From Herbaspirillum sp. LeCh32-8 (GTDB taxonomy: Bacteria; Pseudomonadota; Gammaproteobacteria; Burkholderiales; Burkholderiaceae_D): DNA of 64,000 nt. Location of the stretch: positions 341,084 through 405,083 of the forward strand of contig NZ_JAGIPZ010000002.1 in assembly GCF_017814915.1 (NCBI RefSeq), in the 5' to 3' direction. Both the position numbers and the translations under genes were made by a program. The notes below the pieces were generated by a model. It saw nothing but the letters and a program-made list of their open reading frames with translations, was not told the origin of the DNA and searched no databases. Positions 1 through 9,398 of this stretch are shown one piece after another; the stretch's first letter is position 1; each line of letters starts with the position of its first letter.

Positions 1-308
1 TGGACAAGACCCATGCCTTCTTCGAAAAGCACGGCGGCAAGGCCATCATCATCGCCCGCTTCGCCCCCATCGTGCGCACCTTCGCCCCCTTCGTGGCCGG
101 CGTGGGCGCGATGACCTATTCGCGCTTCTTCCTGTTCAACGTGATCGGCGGCATCGCCTGGGTGGCCAGCTTCTCCTACGCCGGTTATTTCTTCGGCAAC
201 CTGCCCATCGTGAAGAAGAACCTGAGCCTGCTGATCGTGGCCATCGTGATCCTGTCCATCCTGCCCGGCATCATCGAGTACTTCCGCCAGAAGCGACGTC
301 CCGGCTGA
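1..308 (+). CDS. DedA family membrane protein, C-terminal part
   Basis: The reading frame is open from the left edge (codons begin at base 3) to a TGA at 306-308, so the 5' part lies outside the window. The visible 101 residues contain the DedA hallmark F-x-R-F-x-P-x-V-R-x-F-x-P-x-x-A-G followed by M-x-Y-x-x-F and a glycine-rich transmembrane segment, then a last hydrophobic helix and a short basic tail (RQKRRPG). DedA proteins are inner-membrane proteins linked to lipid flipping and membrane potential (YqjA/YghB/UptA types). The membrane-embedded RFxPxxR core is complete here. The specific subfamily cannot be decided from the fragment. Confidence 0.88.
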   Translation, partial: DKTHAFFEKHGGKAIIIARFAPIVRTFAPFVAGVGAMTYSRFFLFNVIGGIAWVASFSYAGYFFGNLPIVKKNLSLLIVAIVILSILPGIIEYFRQKRRPG

Positions 309-485
309 GACGCCGTTCCCCTCGCGCGGCGGGCATGCCGTCATGCCCGCCGCCGCCATCGCCGCTCCCGAGTCTTCTTCGCAACGATTCCGGTCCGGCG
401 CTGTTCAGGCAAAGCGGCCCTGTTCCTCCGTCTGCGGGCAGGGCACAATGCCGCCTCCTTCGTTTGATCCATTGCAAGTCGCCGG

Positions 486-1103
486 ATGAATCCTTCAGTC
501 TTTCTTTCGGGCATGGCCATGGGCCTGAGCCTGATCATGCCCATCGGCGCCCAGAACGCCTTCGTGCTCAAGCAGGGCCTGCGCAACGAATACATCTTCA
601 CGGTCTGCCTGATGTGCGCGCTGTCGGACGCGGTGCTGATCGTCGCCGGTGTTTCCGGATTTGCCCGGGTCGCCGCATGGTTGCCGTGGGCGGAGCCGGT
701 CATGCGCTACGGCGGCGCCGCTTTTCTCGCCTGGTATGGATTCAGGAGCCTGCGCGCGGCCTTGCGTTCGGACGCCGCACTGCGCGCGCACGCCGAGGCC
801 GACAGCGAGCGCGCGCCCTTCGGCCGCATCGCGCTGGCCTGCCTGGCGCTGACCTGGCTTAACCCGCATGTCTACCTGGATACGATGGTGCTGCTCGGTT
901 CGGTCTCCAGCCAGTTCGGCGAGCAGCGCGCGGCCTTCGCCGCCGGCGCGGCCAGCGGCTCGTTCCTGTTCTTCTTCTCGCTGGGATATGCCGCGCGCTG
1001 GCTGCGCCCGGTCTTCGCCAGGCCGCTCGCATGGCGCGTGCTCGACGGCGTGATCGTGGTTGTCATGTGGAGCATTGCCTGGCGCCTGGTGACGGGCGCC
1101 TGA
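486..1103 (+). CDS. argO: LysE/ArgO family amino-acid exporter
   Basis: A 205-residue, very hydrophobic protein with about six membrane helices, the normal length for LysE/RhtB exporters. The N-terminus carries the family signature G-L-S-L-I-M-P-I-G-A-Q-N-A-F-V-L-K-Q-G, and the middle has T-W-L-N-P-H-V-Y-L-D-T, both close to E. coli ArgO. Members export arginine or lysine across the inner membrane and prevent overload after peptide uptake. The start is the ATG at 486; no strong Shine-Dalgarno precedes it. ArgO is normally activated by an LysR-type ArgP/LysG protein, but no such gene is adjacent. The gene stands alone and ends just before a strong terminator. The substrate is inferred from similarity. 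Confidence 0.87.
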   Translation: MNPSVFLSGMAMGLSLIMPIGAQNAFVLKQGLRNEYIFTVCLMCALSDAVLIVAGVSGFARVAAWLPWAEPVMRYGGAAFLAWYGFRSLRAALRSDAALRAHAEADSERAPFGRIALACLALTWLNPHVYLDTMVLLGSVSSQFGEQRAAFAAGAASGSFLFFFSLGYAARWLRPVFARPLAWRVLDGVIVVVMWSIAWRLVTGA

Positions 1104-1108
1104 GCATG

Positions 1109-1136
1109 AAAAAAGCCCGCGCATGCGGGCTTTTTT
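1109..1136 (+). terminator. Rho-independent terminator after argO
   Basis: A GC-rich stem AGCCCGC/GCGGGCT with a 4-nt loop is flanked by A and T runs (T7 on the plus strand). It ends argO transcription and, being symmetrical, can also serve the convergent reductase gene that ends at 1155. Confidence 0.9.
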
Positions 1137-1154
1137 CATATGCGCGACCAGGGC

Positions 1155-2270
1155 TCAATCCAGCTCGGCGCCGTAGTCCACGTCGGCGCGCAGCGGGGTC
1201 TTGCTGGAGGCGGCGCGCACGTATTGCGGCGGCCATGCCACGTTTTCACGCAACTGGTCGGCCGCATGCAGCGGCCAGTACGGGTCGCGCAGCAGTTCGC
1301 GCGCCAGCAGCACCAGGTCGGCCTGGCCGGTGCGCAGCACGTGCTCGGCCTGGATGGCGTCGGTGATCATGCCGACCGTGCCGGTGGCGATGCCGGCCTC
1401 GGCCTTCACGCGCGCGGCGAACTCGGTCTGGTAGCCGGGGCCGGTCGGGATCGCCGCAGCCGGCAGGTTGCCGCCGCTGGAGACATCCACCAGGTCCACG
1501 CCCAGCTCGCCCAGGCGTTTGGACAGCGCCACGGTCTCGTCCGGCGTCCAGCCGCCTTCGGTCCAGTCGGTGGCCGACAGGCGCACGAACAGCGGCAGTT
1601 CCTTGGGCCATACCGCACGCACCGCGCTGGTCACTTCCAGCAGGAAGCGGATGCGATTCTCGAACGAGCCGCCGTACTGGTCGTTGCGCTTGTTGCTGAA
1701 GGGCGAGAGGAACTCATGGCCCAGGTAGCCGTGCGCTCCGTGCAGCTCGACCACCTTGAAGCCGGCCTGCAGCGAGCGCTTGGCGGCCTCCACGAAGGCT
1801 TGCACCAGGCCCTTGATTTCATCCACGGTGAGCGCATGCGGCTCGGTGTAGGTGGTGTCGAAGGCGACCGCCGACGGCGCCACCGGCAGCCAGCCGCCTT
1901 CGGCCTGTGGCACGCTGCCCGGCGCGCCGTCCCACGGCCGCAACGCGCTGGCCTTGCGGCCGGCATGGGCCAGCTGGATGCCGGGCACCGAGCCTTGTTG
2001 TTCGATGAAGCGGGTGATGCGGCGCAGCGGCTCGATGTGCTCATCCTTCCAGATGCCGAGGTCGGCTGCGGTGATGCGGCCCTCCGGCACCACGGCCGTG
2101 GCTTCCATGATCACCAGGCCGGCGCCGCCGACGGCGCGTGCGCCCAGGTGCACCAGGTGCCAGTCGTTGACGAAGCCGTCCTGCGCCGAATACTGGCACA
2201 TGGGGGAGACGGCGATGCGGTTGGGCAGAGTGACGCCGCGCAGCGTCAGCGGCGAAAACAATTGGCTCAT
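1155..2270 (-). CDS. Old yellow enzyme family NADH:flavin oxidoreductase (YqjM/XenA type)
   Basis: 371 residues forming a single FMN-binding TIM barrel. Near the N-terminus it has P-N-R-I-A-V-S-P-M-C-Q-Y-S; the Cys in MCQY is the flavin-tuning cysteine of the YqjM/NamA/XenA class. H-G-A-H-G-Y-L-x-x-E-F-L-S-P-x-x-N-x-R-x-D-x-Y-G-G is the family signature with the substrate-binding His residues. The C-terminal part (GMIT, LARELLRDP) binds the FMN phosphate. Enzymes of this class reduce activated C=C bonds of enals, enones and nitro-compounds with NAD(P)H; the natural substrate is usually unknown. The start at 2270 gives the family-typical MSQLFSPL N-terminus. It is the first gene of a minus-strand pair order but is separated from the exporter by 266 bp holding a repeat element, so it is probably transcribed alone. 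Confidence 0.9.
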   Translation of the reverse strand: MSQLFSPLTLRGVTLPNRIAVSPMCQYSAQDGFVNDWHLVHLGARAVGGAGLVIMEATAVVPEGRITAADLGIWKDEHIEPLRRITRFIEQQGSVPGIQLAHAGRKASALRPWDGAPGSVPQAEGGWLPVAPSAVAFDTTYTEPHALTVDEIKGLVQAFVEAAKRSLQAGFKVVELHGAHGYLGHEFLSPFSNKRNDQYGGSFENRIRFLLEVTSAVRAVWPKELPLFVRLSATDWTEGGWTPDETVALSKRLGELGVDLVDVSSGGNLPAAAIPTGPGYQTEFAARVKAEAGIATGTVGMITDAIQAEHVLRTGQADLVLLARELLRDPYWPLHAADQLRENVAWPPQYVRAASSKTPLRADVDYGAELD

Positions 2271-2383
2271 CGTGAAACTCCTGTAAGACGCGTTGTTGTT
2301 CTGGTGGGGGTAAATGCAGCAGGCAGTCTATTGGATTTCTGCAAATCGCGTCGGCGCGGGCTCAAGCGCTTCACCCATCCTCG

Positions 2384-2485
2384 GTCGCCCCTGGGAAAGC
2401 AGGGGCCCAGTGGCGTTTGCTGTGTACCGCGGATGCTATTGAGGCGCGACGAACGACGCTGGGTCCCTGCTTTCGCAGGGACGAC
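2384..2485. repeat. Dispersed intergenic inverted-repeat element, copy 1
   Basis: About 100 bp bounded by inverted arms of roughly 28 bp. Each arm itself contains a small palindrome of the type CCCTGC-TTTC-GCAGGG with flanking GTCG and CCAGTG/CGCTGG blocks. The left arm is at 2384-2412 and the right arm at 2457-2485. A second copy with the same arms but a different centre lies at 39574-39660, also intergenic. There is no coding content and no transposase. It resembles the small REP/BIME-like or MITE-like elements of proteobacteria; which of these it is cannot be decided here. Confidence 0.75.
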
Positions 2486-2510
2486 GGGAGGTGGTGCGCG
2501 GACTTCTCCC

Positions 2511-2531
2511 GTCTGTCTGTCTGTCTGTCTG
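2511..2531. repeat. GTCT tetranucleotide tandem repeat
   Basis: Five full copies of GTCT plus one base lie 5 nt downstream of the stop codon of the ABC exporter, outside any reading frame. A change in repeat number would not alter a protein, so phase variation by frameshift is unlikely. Confidence 0.8.
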
Positions 2532-2536
2532 AAGGA

Positions 2537-4357
<1,821 letters not shown>

Positions 4358-4712
4358 ATTGGGCTGGCGTGTTGTCGTGGCGGCAAGCAGGGCGGGGTTG
4401 TCGTTTCAGCCACCTTTGCTGCCGTCGAGAAAATCTTATTGCTGCGTTGAACCACCGCGGTGCACATAAGTCGGAAGCTTCATAAGTATATGCAGGCCGA
4501 TCATAAGAGGCAGGCGACCGTGCACATCTGCGGGGCGGTGCAAAGTGTAGCGCAGAGTTTCCCGGCGCACATTGCCTGGACCCGATGTGCTGTCTACAGT
4601 GGCTGCACGGCGGTGGAGCCGCGTGCACTTGCCTTATTGCAATACCTGCTCATACCGAGACAATATCCGGCAGCATCCACGCAAACGCAGCATCAACGGC
4701 AAGGAGACCAGC
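4358..4712. other. Divergent intergenic region, ABC exporter / egtD
   Basis: No credible gene. For egtD a possible promoter is TTGCAA (4637-4642), 18 nt, CAATAT (4661-4666). Upstream of it the hexamer CATAAG occurs three times in direct orientation at 4465, 4481 and 4502, and GTGCAC occurs three times in the wider region. These could be regulator half-sites for either gene, but no regulator is identified. Confidence 0.4.
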
Positions 4713-5687
4713 TTGGCCCAACTCGCTCGCTTGATCCAACGACCCTGGCAGCAGACTCCGGAAGAGCGCGAAATCCGCGCCGAACTCGAGGCCGGGCTGA
4801 CCGCGCCGCAGGCCGCCATTTCTCCCAAGTATCTTTACGATGCGCTGGGCAGCAAGCTGTTCGAGGCGATCTGCGAATTGCCCGAATACTATCCGACCCG
4901 CACCGAGGCGGCGATCTTTTCCGCCCATGCCGAGGACATCGCCGCCGCCGTCGGCACCGGCGTGACCCTGATCGACCTGGGCGCGGGCAACTGCGCCAAG
5001 GCGGCCGGGTTGTTCCCGGCGCTCCGGCCGCGCCAGTATGTGCCGATCGATATCTCGGCGGAGTTCCTGCACGGCGCGGTGAACGGCCTGCGCCAGCGTT
5101 TCCCGGATATCCCGATGCACGAAGTGGCGATGGATTTTTCCGCGTCGCTGGAGCTGCCGGCCACCGTGAACCGCGACCGCCGCCTGTTCTTCTATCCGGG
5201 CTCCTCGCTGGGCAACTTCGATCCGCAGCAGGCGCTGGCCTTCCTGCGCCGCATGCGCCACGCCCTGCAGATCGGCGAGGCCGGCGGCGTGTTGCTGGGG
5301 CTGGACCTGGTCAAGGACAGTCGCGTGCTGGACGCCGCCTATGATGATGAACTGGGCGTCACCGCGGCCTTCAACCTGAACATGCTCAACCACGTGAACC
5401 GCCTGATGGGGGCCGACTTCAATGCGCGCGACTGGCGTCACGTCGGCTTCTACAACGTCGAGCTGCAGCGTGTGGAGATGCACCTTGAAGCGCGTCGCGA
5501 CCTGATCGTGCGCTGGGACGGCGACCGCCGCACCTTCCGCCAGGGCGAGCGCATCCATACCGAGAACAGCCATAAGTTCACGCCCGAAGACATCTTGAGC
5601 ATGCTGGAAGACGCCGGCTTCGGTGATGTGCGCATGTGGACGGATCCGCAGCGCTGGTTCGCGGTCTGCCATGCGCGGGCGCGCTGA
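4713..5687 (+). CDS. egtD: L-histidine N-alpha-trimethyltransferase EgtD
   Basis: 324 residues from a TTG start. The TTG at 4713 is chosen because AAGGAG (4701-4706) lies 6 nt upstream; the frame stays open further upstream but without a ribosome site. EgtD is a SAM-dependent enzyme that trimethylates histidine to hercynine, the first step of ergothioneine synthesis. The sequence shows the DUF2260/EgtD fold: S-P-K-Y-L-Y-D-A-L-G-S-K-L-F-E-A-I near the start, the SAM site L-I-D-L-G-A-G-N-C-A-K, then F-F-Y-P-G-S-S-L-G-N-F-D and the histidine-pocket region G-L-D-L-V-K-D. The C-terminal segment I-H-T-E-N-S-H-K-F is also typical. It is followed after 30 bp by egtB, and the two form an operon. Confidence 0.94.
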   Translation: MAQLARLIQRPWQQTPEEREIRAELEAGLTAPQAAISPKYLYDALGSKLFEAICELPEYYPTRTEAAIFSAHAEDIAAAVGTGVTLIDLGAGNCAKAAGLFPALRPRQYVPIDISAEFLHGAVNGLRQRFPDIPMHEVAMDFSASLELPATVNRDRRLFFYPGSSLGNFDPQQALAFLRRMRHALQIGEAGGVLLGLDLVKDSRVLDAAYDDELGVTAAFNLNMLNHVNRLMGADFNARDWRHVGFYNVELQRVEMHLEARRDLIVRWDGDRRTFRQGERIHTENSHKFTPEDILSMLEDAGFGDVRMWTDPQRWFAVCHARAR

Positions 5688-5717
5688 AGACGGCTTCACC
5701 TCGACAGGAAATATCGC

Positions 5718-7079
5718 ATGCCCCATACCGCTACCGCCCTCGCCGATCCCGCCATGGAGGCGGCCATCGACGCCGTGATCGACGCCGCCATCAAAGAGGT
5801 CAACCACCACGCCGACGAGCGCGGCACGGGGACGGGCCGCATGAGCGAGCGCTACCGGCGCGTGCGCCGGCAATCGCAGGCGATCGCCGAGCCTTTGTCG
5901 GCCGAGGATTGCTGCGTGCAGTCCATGCCCGACGCCAGTCCGATCAAGTGGCACCTGGCGCATACCACCTGGTTCTTCGAGACCTTCATCCTGGAGCGTT
6001 TCGAGACCGGCTTTCACGCTTTCCACCCGCAATTCCGCGTGCTGTACAACTCCTACTACGAGGGCGTGGGCGACAAGTTTCCGCGCGCGCAGCGCGGCCT
6101 GTTGACGCGTCCTTCGCTGGAGGAGGTGCAGGCCTACCGCGCCAACGTCGACCATCGCATGCTGTTGCTGATCGACGCGCTGGAGGCCGGCGAGGCCGCG
6201 CCTGATGAGGCGCAGGAGTCGTCGCACGCGCGCCTGCAGGCGCAGGCTGCGGACTTGCGCGAACTGCTGGTGCTGGGTTTGCAGCATGAGCAGCAACACC
6301 AGGAGCTGATGCTGACGGACGTCAAGCACCTGCTGTCCATCAATCCGCTGAGGCCGGCGTATCAGGAGTTGCCGCAGACCGTGCAGAGCGGCGACCCGGC
6401 CGAGCTGCCGTTGCGATGGCATCGCATCGACGCCGGCGTGGTGGAGATCGGGCATGAGGGCGAGGGCTTTTGCTTCGACAACGAGACGCCGCGCCACCGG
6501 CAATTCGTCGAGGCCTATCAGTGCGCTTCGCGCCTGGTGAACAATGCCGAGTACCAGGCCTTCGTCGAGGACGGCGGATATCGCGATGCGTCGCTGTGGT
6601 TGTCCGAGGGCTGGGAGTGGCGCAAGCAGCTGGGCCTGGAGCACCCCATTTATTGGCAGCGCGATGATGCCGGGCGCTGGAGCGAATTCACCGAATACGG
6701 CCTGCAAAACCTGGAGCCGCACCGCGCCGCAGTGCACCTGTCTTACTACGAGGCCGATGCCTATGCGCGCTGGGCCGATGCGCGCCTGCTCTCCGAGGCG
6801 GAGTGGGAACATGCGGCGGGCCGGCTGCAGGGCAGCGGCCGTGAATTCTTCGGCGTGGCGTGGCAGTGGACCAGCAGCAGCTACGCGCCGTATCCGGGCT
6901 ACGCGGCGCCGCCGGGGGCGGTGGGCGAGTACAACGGCAAATTCATGGTCAACCAGTACGTCTTGCGCGGCTCGTCGTCGGCTACGCCGCTGAACCATGC
7001 GCGGCTGACGTATCGCAATTTCTTCCCGGCGCATGCGCGCTGGCAGGTCACCGGCATCCGCCTGGCGCGCTCGGTTTGA
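5718..7079 (+). CDS. egtB: Ergothioneine sulfoxide synthase EgtB
   Basis: 453 residues. The N-terminal DinB-like half carries S-P-I-K-W-H-L-A-H-T-T-W-F-F-E and later H-E-Q-Q-H-Q-E, which together supply the three iron-binding histidines. The C-terminal half is a formylglycine-generating-enzyme-like (FGE-sulfatase) domain ending in N-x-x-Y-V-L-R-G-S-S and R-L-T-Y-R-N-F-F-P. EgtB is an Fe(II)- and O2-dependent enzyme that joins a sulfur donor to hercynine. No egtA or egtC lies here, which fits the proteobacterial two-gene layout; whether cysteine or gamma-glutamylcysteine is the donor cannot be read from the sequence. The final C-S lyase (EgtE) must be encoded elsewhere. Its stop codon abuts the stop of the convergent nnrS. 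Confidence 0.93.
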   Translation: MPHTATALADPAMEAAIDAVIDAAIKEVNHHADERGTGTGRMSERYRRVRRQSQAIAEPLSAEDCCVQSMPDASPIKWHLAHTTWFFETFILERFETGFHAFHPQFRVLYNSYYEGVGDKFPRAQRGLLTRPSLEEVQAYRANVDHRMLLLIDALEAGEAAPDEAQESSHARLQAQAADLRELLVLGLQHEQQHQELMLTDVKHLLSINPLRPAYQELPQTVQSGDPAELPLRWHRIDAGVVEIGHEGEGFCFDNETPRHRQFVEAYQCASRLVNNAEYQAFVEDGGYRDASLWLSEGWEWRKQLGLEHPIYWQRDDAGRWSEFTEYGLQNLEPHRAAVHLSYYEADAYARWADARLLSEAEWEHAAGRLQGSGREFFGVAWQWTSSSYAPYPGYAAPPGAVGEYNGKFMVNQYVLRGSSSATPLNHARLTYRNFFPAHARWQVTGIRLARSV

Positions 7080-8261
7080 TCAGCGCAGGCGCGGCTGCAG
7101 CAGCACCGCGCCGTAGCGCGCCACGAACATCAGGAAGGCCAGCGTCCAGCACGCCGCCGACGCGCTCAGCAGCAGGGGCGCCGGCAGCAGCGCCGCGCCG
7201 ATGCGGCACAGCGCGGCGGCGCTGACGGCGATGTAGATGCCGGTCGTCATGCGGTCGGCTGCCAGCGGGCGTCCGGTGTGTCCCAACGAGACCCGCGTCA
7301 TCACGCCCAATACCATCGTTCCCATCGCGCCGGCCGTGAGGGCGTGGATCGCCGCCACCTGCAGCCAGGCCATGCCCAGTTGGCTCAGCCCCAGCAGCGC
7401 CGCGCCGGCGACCAGCCACAGATACCCCAGATGCAGGATTGCCAGCAGCGGCTCGCCCAGCGTGGCGCGGCCGGCCCAGCGCAGCGTGCGCCACAGGTTC
7501 AGCGCGGCGGCCGCCAGCAGGAGCAGGCCGATCGCGCGCACTTGCGGCAGCATCGCCCACGCCAGCAGGCCGCCGTGCAGCGTGGCGGTGGCGGCGATGT
7601 CCAGTGCGCGCGAGCCGGTCGGCTGCGCCTGGATACGTTTGGCCGTCAGCCAGTTGCGGGTGAAGGCGGGAATGATGCGCGCGCCGATCACCGCGATCAG
7701 GATGCTGACGGCCGCCATCGCCAGGCGCCAGCCGAGGCCATCGGCGATGGGAATGCCGAGGTCGACGCCGGCCTGTTGCAGGTGCATCAGCAGGCTGGCC
7801 ACGCCCAGCAGCGCAACCGGGATCGGCATCGGCAGGTTGCGGCGATTGCCGGCGCCGACGATCTCACGCCACGCCAGTGTGCACACCATCGCGGGGAAGG
7901 CTACATCCACCGCCGCCGCCAGCCACCACGGCAGGTACAGCGACACCGCACCGACGATTCGTCCCAGCAGCCACACCACGGCCAGCGCGCCGAGCATTGC
8001 GCCGCGCACGGGAGGGCGGCCGGTCCAGTTGGGAATGGCGGTCAGCAGGAAACCGGCGACCGCGGCAAGGATCCAGCCGAACAGCATTTCATGGATATGC
8101 CAGGACAGCGGATCGAAGCGGCTGGGCAAGATCAGGCCGCCATGTAGCATGCCCATCCACAGGATGATGGAGACGGCGGCCCACAGGCTGCCGAGCAGGA
8201 AGAAGGGGCGAAACGCCAGCGTCAGCAGCGCCTGGCGCCAGGTGGCGTTGGGGTGGTTCAT
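7080..8261 (-). CDS. nnrS: NnrS family haem-copper membrane protein
   Basis: 393 residues with about twelve hydrophobic helices. The start is the ATG at 8261, preceded by GGGAGA on the minus strand; longer readings upstream add only low-complexity sequence. The N-terminus has the family pattern F-R-P-F-F-L-L-G-S, followed by W-H-x-H-E-M-L-F-G-W, whose histidines are thought to hold haem. NnrS proteins protect against nitric oxide and its iron-nitrosyl products and are usually co-regulated with denitrification or NO-stress genes. An FNR/NnrR-type dyad and -10 box precede the gene. The coding end abuts egtB with no terminator between, so convergent transcripts may overlap. Confidence 0.92.
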   Translation of the reverse strand: MNHPNATWRQALLTLAFRPFFLLGSLWAAVSIILWMGMLHGGLILPSRFDPLSWHIHEMLFGWILAAVAGFLLTAIPNWTGRPPVRGAMLGALAVVWLLGRIVGAVSLYLPWWLAAAVDVAFPAMVCTLAWREIVGAGNRRNLPMPIPVALLGVASLLMHLQQAGVDLGIPIADGLGWRLAMAAVSILIAVIGARIIPAFTRNWLTAKRIQAQPTGSRALDIAATATLHGGLLAWAMLPQVRAIGLLLLAAAALNLWRTLRWAGRATLGEPLLAILHLGYLWLVAGAALLGLSQLGMAWLQVAAIHALTAGAMGTMVLGVMTRVSLGHTGRPLAADRMTTGIYIAVSAAALCRIGAALLPAPLLLSASAACWTLAFLMFVARYGAVLLQPRLR

Positions 8262-8362
8262 GCAGATCTCCCGCGATGGCTTGAAGAGGGCAGGGGACGA
8301 GAGAGGCCCATGCGCTGCCGGCATCGGGCATGCATGAACGACGTCCAGTTTGGTCTGCTCCC

Positions 8363-8405
8363 ATTCTAAGGACGTCCGCGCACGCTGGATTTGCGCTGTC
8401 GCAAA
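8363..8405 (-). promoter_or_regulatory. nnrS promoter with CRP/FNR-family dyad at -41.5
   Basis: A perfect dyad TTTGCGCTGTCGCAAA (8390-8405) has the 5-4-5 spacing of CRP/FNR-family sites (TTGCG-N4-CGCAA). On the minus strand it is followed by TAGAAT at 8368-8363, a 5/6 match to the -10 consensus. A start seven bases after the hexamer (about 8356) puts the dyad centre at exactly -41.5, the class II activator position. The likely activator is an NnrR/Dnr-like NO sensor. The spacing and sequence are seen; the identity of the activator is inferred. Confidence 0.7.
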
Positions 8406-8493
8406 CGCCGTGCATGCGGCAGCGCAGGTGCGCATGGTTGTCATCCATGCGGTCCGATGCGGGGACGCGGGGGATGAACTGCGCGGGAGGCGC

Positions 8494-9210
8494 TTATTCC
8501 TTGAGGTAGTTGGGGAAGCGCTGGCGGATGTCATCCAAGTGCGACAGCGTGCCCGAGAGGTGTTCGCGCAGCGCTGCCTGGGCGGCGTCGCTGTCGCCGG
8601 CGGCGATGGCGTCGACGATGGCGATGTGATCGGCGATCACGCGCCGGGTCTTGCCGGGGATGGGAATGTGCAGGTTGCGCAGACGGTCTAGGCTGCCGCT
8701 CTGGCGACGCACCATGGTCCACAGTTCCGGCACCTGGGCCGCCTCGTACATGTAGCGATGGAAGGCCTGGTCCGCCAGCACGAACTCGGCGTAGTTCTCC
8801 CGCTCGGCCAATACTTTTTGCAGCTCGATGCTGTCGCGCAGCCGCGTCACCAGCACCGGTGAGGGGGCCTGGGCCAGCGTATGCACGATCTCAAGTTCGA
8901 TGGAGCGGCGCAGGAAATGCGCTTGGCGCGCCATCGACACATTGACCGCACTGACCACCGTCGCATGCTGCGGAAAGATATCCACCAGACCTTCTTCACC
9001 CAGCTTGATCAGGGCATCGCGGATCGGCGTCTGGCTCAGGCCGTATTGCGCGGCGAGGTCGGCGCGCTGCAGGACGGTGCCCGGCGCGATGCGGACGGTG
9101 ACGATCTGCTCGCGCAGGTGCTCGAAGACTTGCGGCGCGGCATGACGCGAACGGTCAAGCGTCAGCGGCACGAGGCCGGATGGGGCGGGTTCCGTGGTGA
9201 TGGTGCTCAT
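8494..9210 (-). CDS. GntR family transcriptional regulator (FCD/FadR subfamily)
   Basis: 238 residues. About 20-90 is the GntR winged helix with V-F-E-H-L-R-E-Q-I, G-T-V-L-Q-R-A-D-L-A and the recognition region Y-G-L-S-Q-T-P-I-R-D-A-L. Residues 95-225 are the all-helical FCD effector domain with D-x-x-F-H-R and the C-terminal D-H-x-x-I-V-D-A-I...H-L metal/ligand motif. It is divergent from the glucarate operon, so it is very likely its local repressor, responding to glucarate or a breakdown product. The perfect palindrome at 9338-9355 is the obvious operator. Confidence 0.9.
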   Translation of the reverse strand: MSTITTEPAPSGLVPLTLDRSRHAAPQVFEHLREQIVTVRIAPGTVLQRADLAAQYGLSQTPIRDALIKLGEEGLVDIFPQHATVVSAVNVSMARQAHFLRRSIELEIVHTLAQAPSPVLVTRLRDSIELQKVLAERENYAEFVLADQAFHRYMYEAAQVPELWTMVRRQSGSLDRLRNLHIPIPGKTRRVIADHIAIVDAIAAGDSDAAQAALREHLSGTLSHLDDIRQRFPNYLKE

Positions 9211-9332
9211 GGTCGAACGATGTTTGTTTCAGGACGAACCTTGCAGGGCGATGGTCTTGGGCCGTCTTCCAGGTGGGTGGAAGCGGTGGGACGTTGCCTG
9301 CAAGTCCATGAATGGTAACCGTTTTATGCATG

Positions 9333-9361
9333 TTGACACACTAATATATTAGTGTTTTAAT
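9333..9361 (+). promoter_or_regulatory. Glucarate-operon promoter with palindromic operator
   Basis: A consensus -35 TTGACA (9333-9338), 17 nt, and TTTAAT (9356-9361). The perfect 18-bp palindrome ACACTAATATATTAGTGT (9338-9355) fills the spacer. A repressor bound there would block RNA polymerase directly. The AT-only centre contrasts with the surrounding high GC. The position between the divergent GntR gene and the operon makes the GntR protein the likely binder. The promoter also shows that the ATG at 9360 cannot be the translation start, since it overlaps the -10 box. Confidence 0.8.
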
Positions 9362-9398
9362 GAATCCGCCAACAAGAAAACAAGACGAGGAGACCCTC

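Noticed and set aside
2511-2531. GTCT repeats as a phase-variation switch
   Set aside because: They lie after the stop codon of the exporter and in no promoter seen, so repeat changes have no clear effect.
4465-4507. Three CATAAG direct repeats upstream of egtD
   Set aside because: The spacing (16 and 21 bp) is irregular relative to a DNA turn and no regulator is adjacent, so no site is claimed.
4650-7034. A 794-codon minus-strand frame opposite egtD-egtB
   Set aside because: Shadow of the two ergothioneine genes; no recognisable motif.
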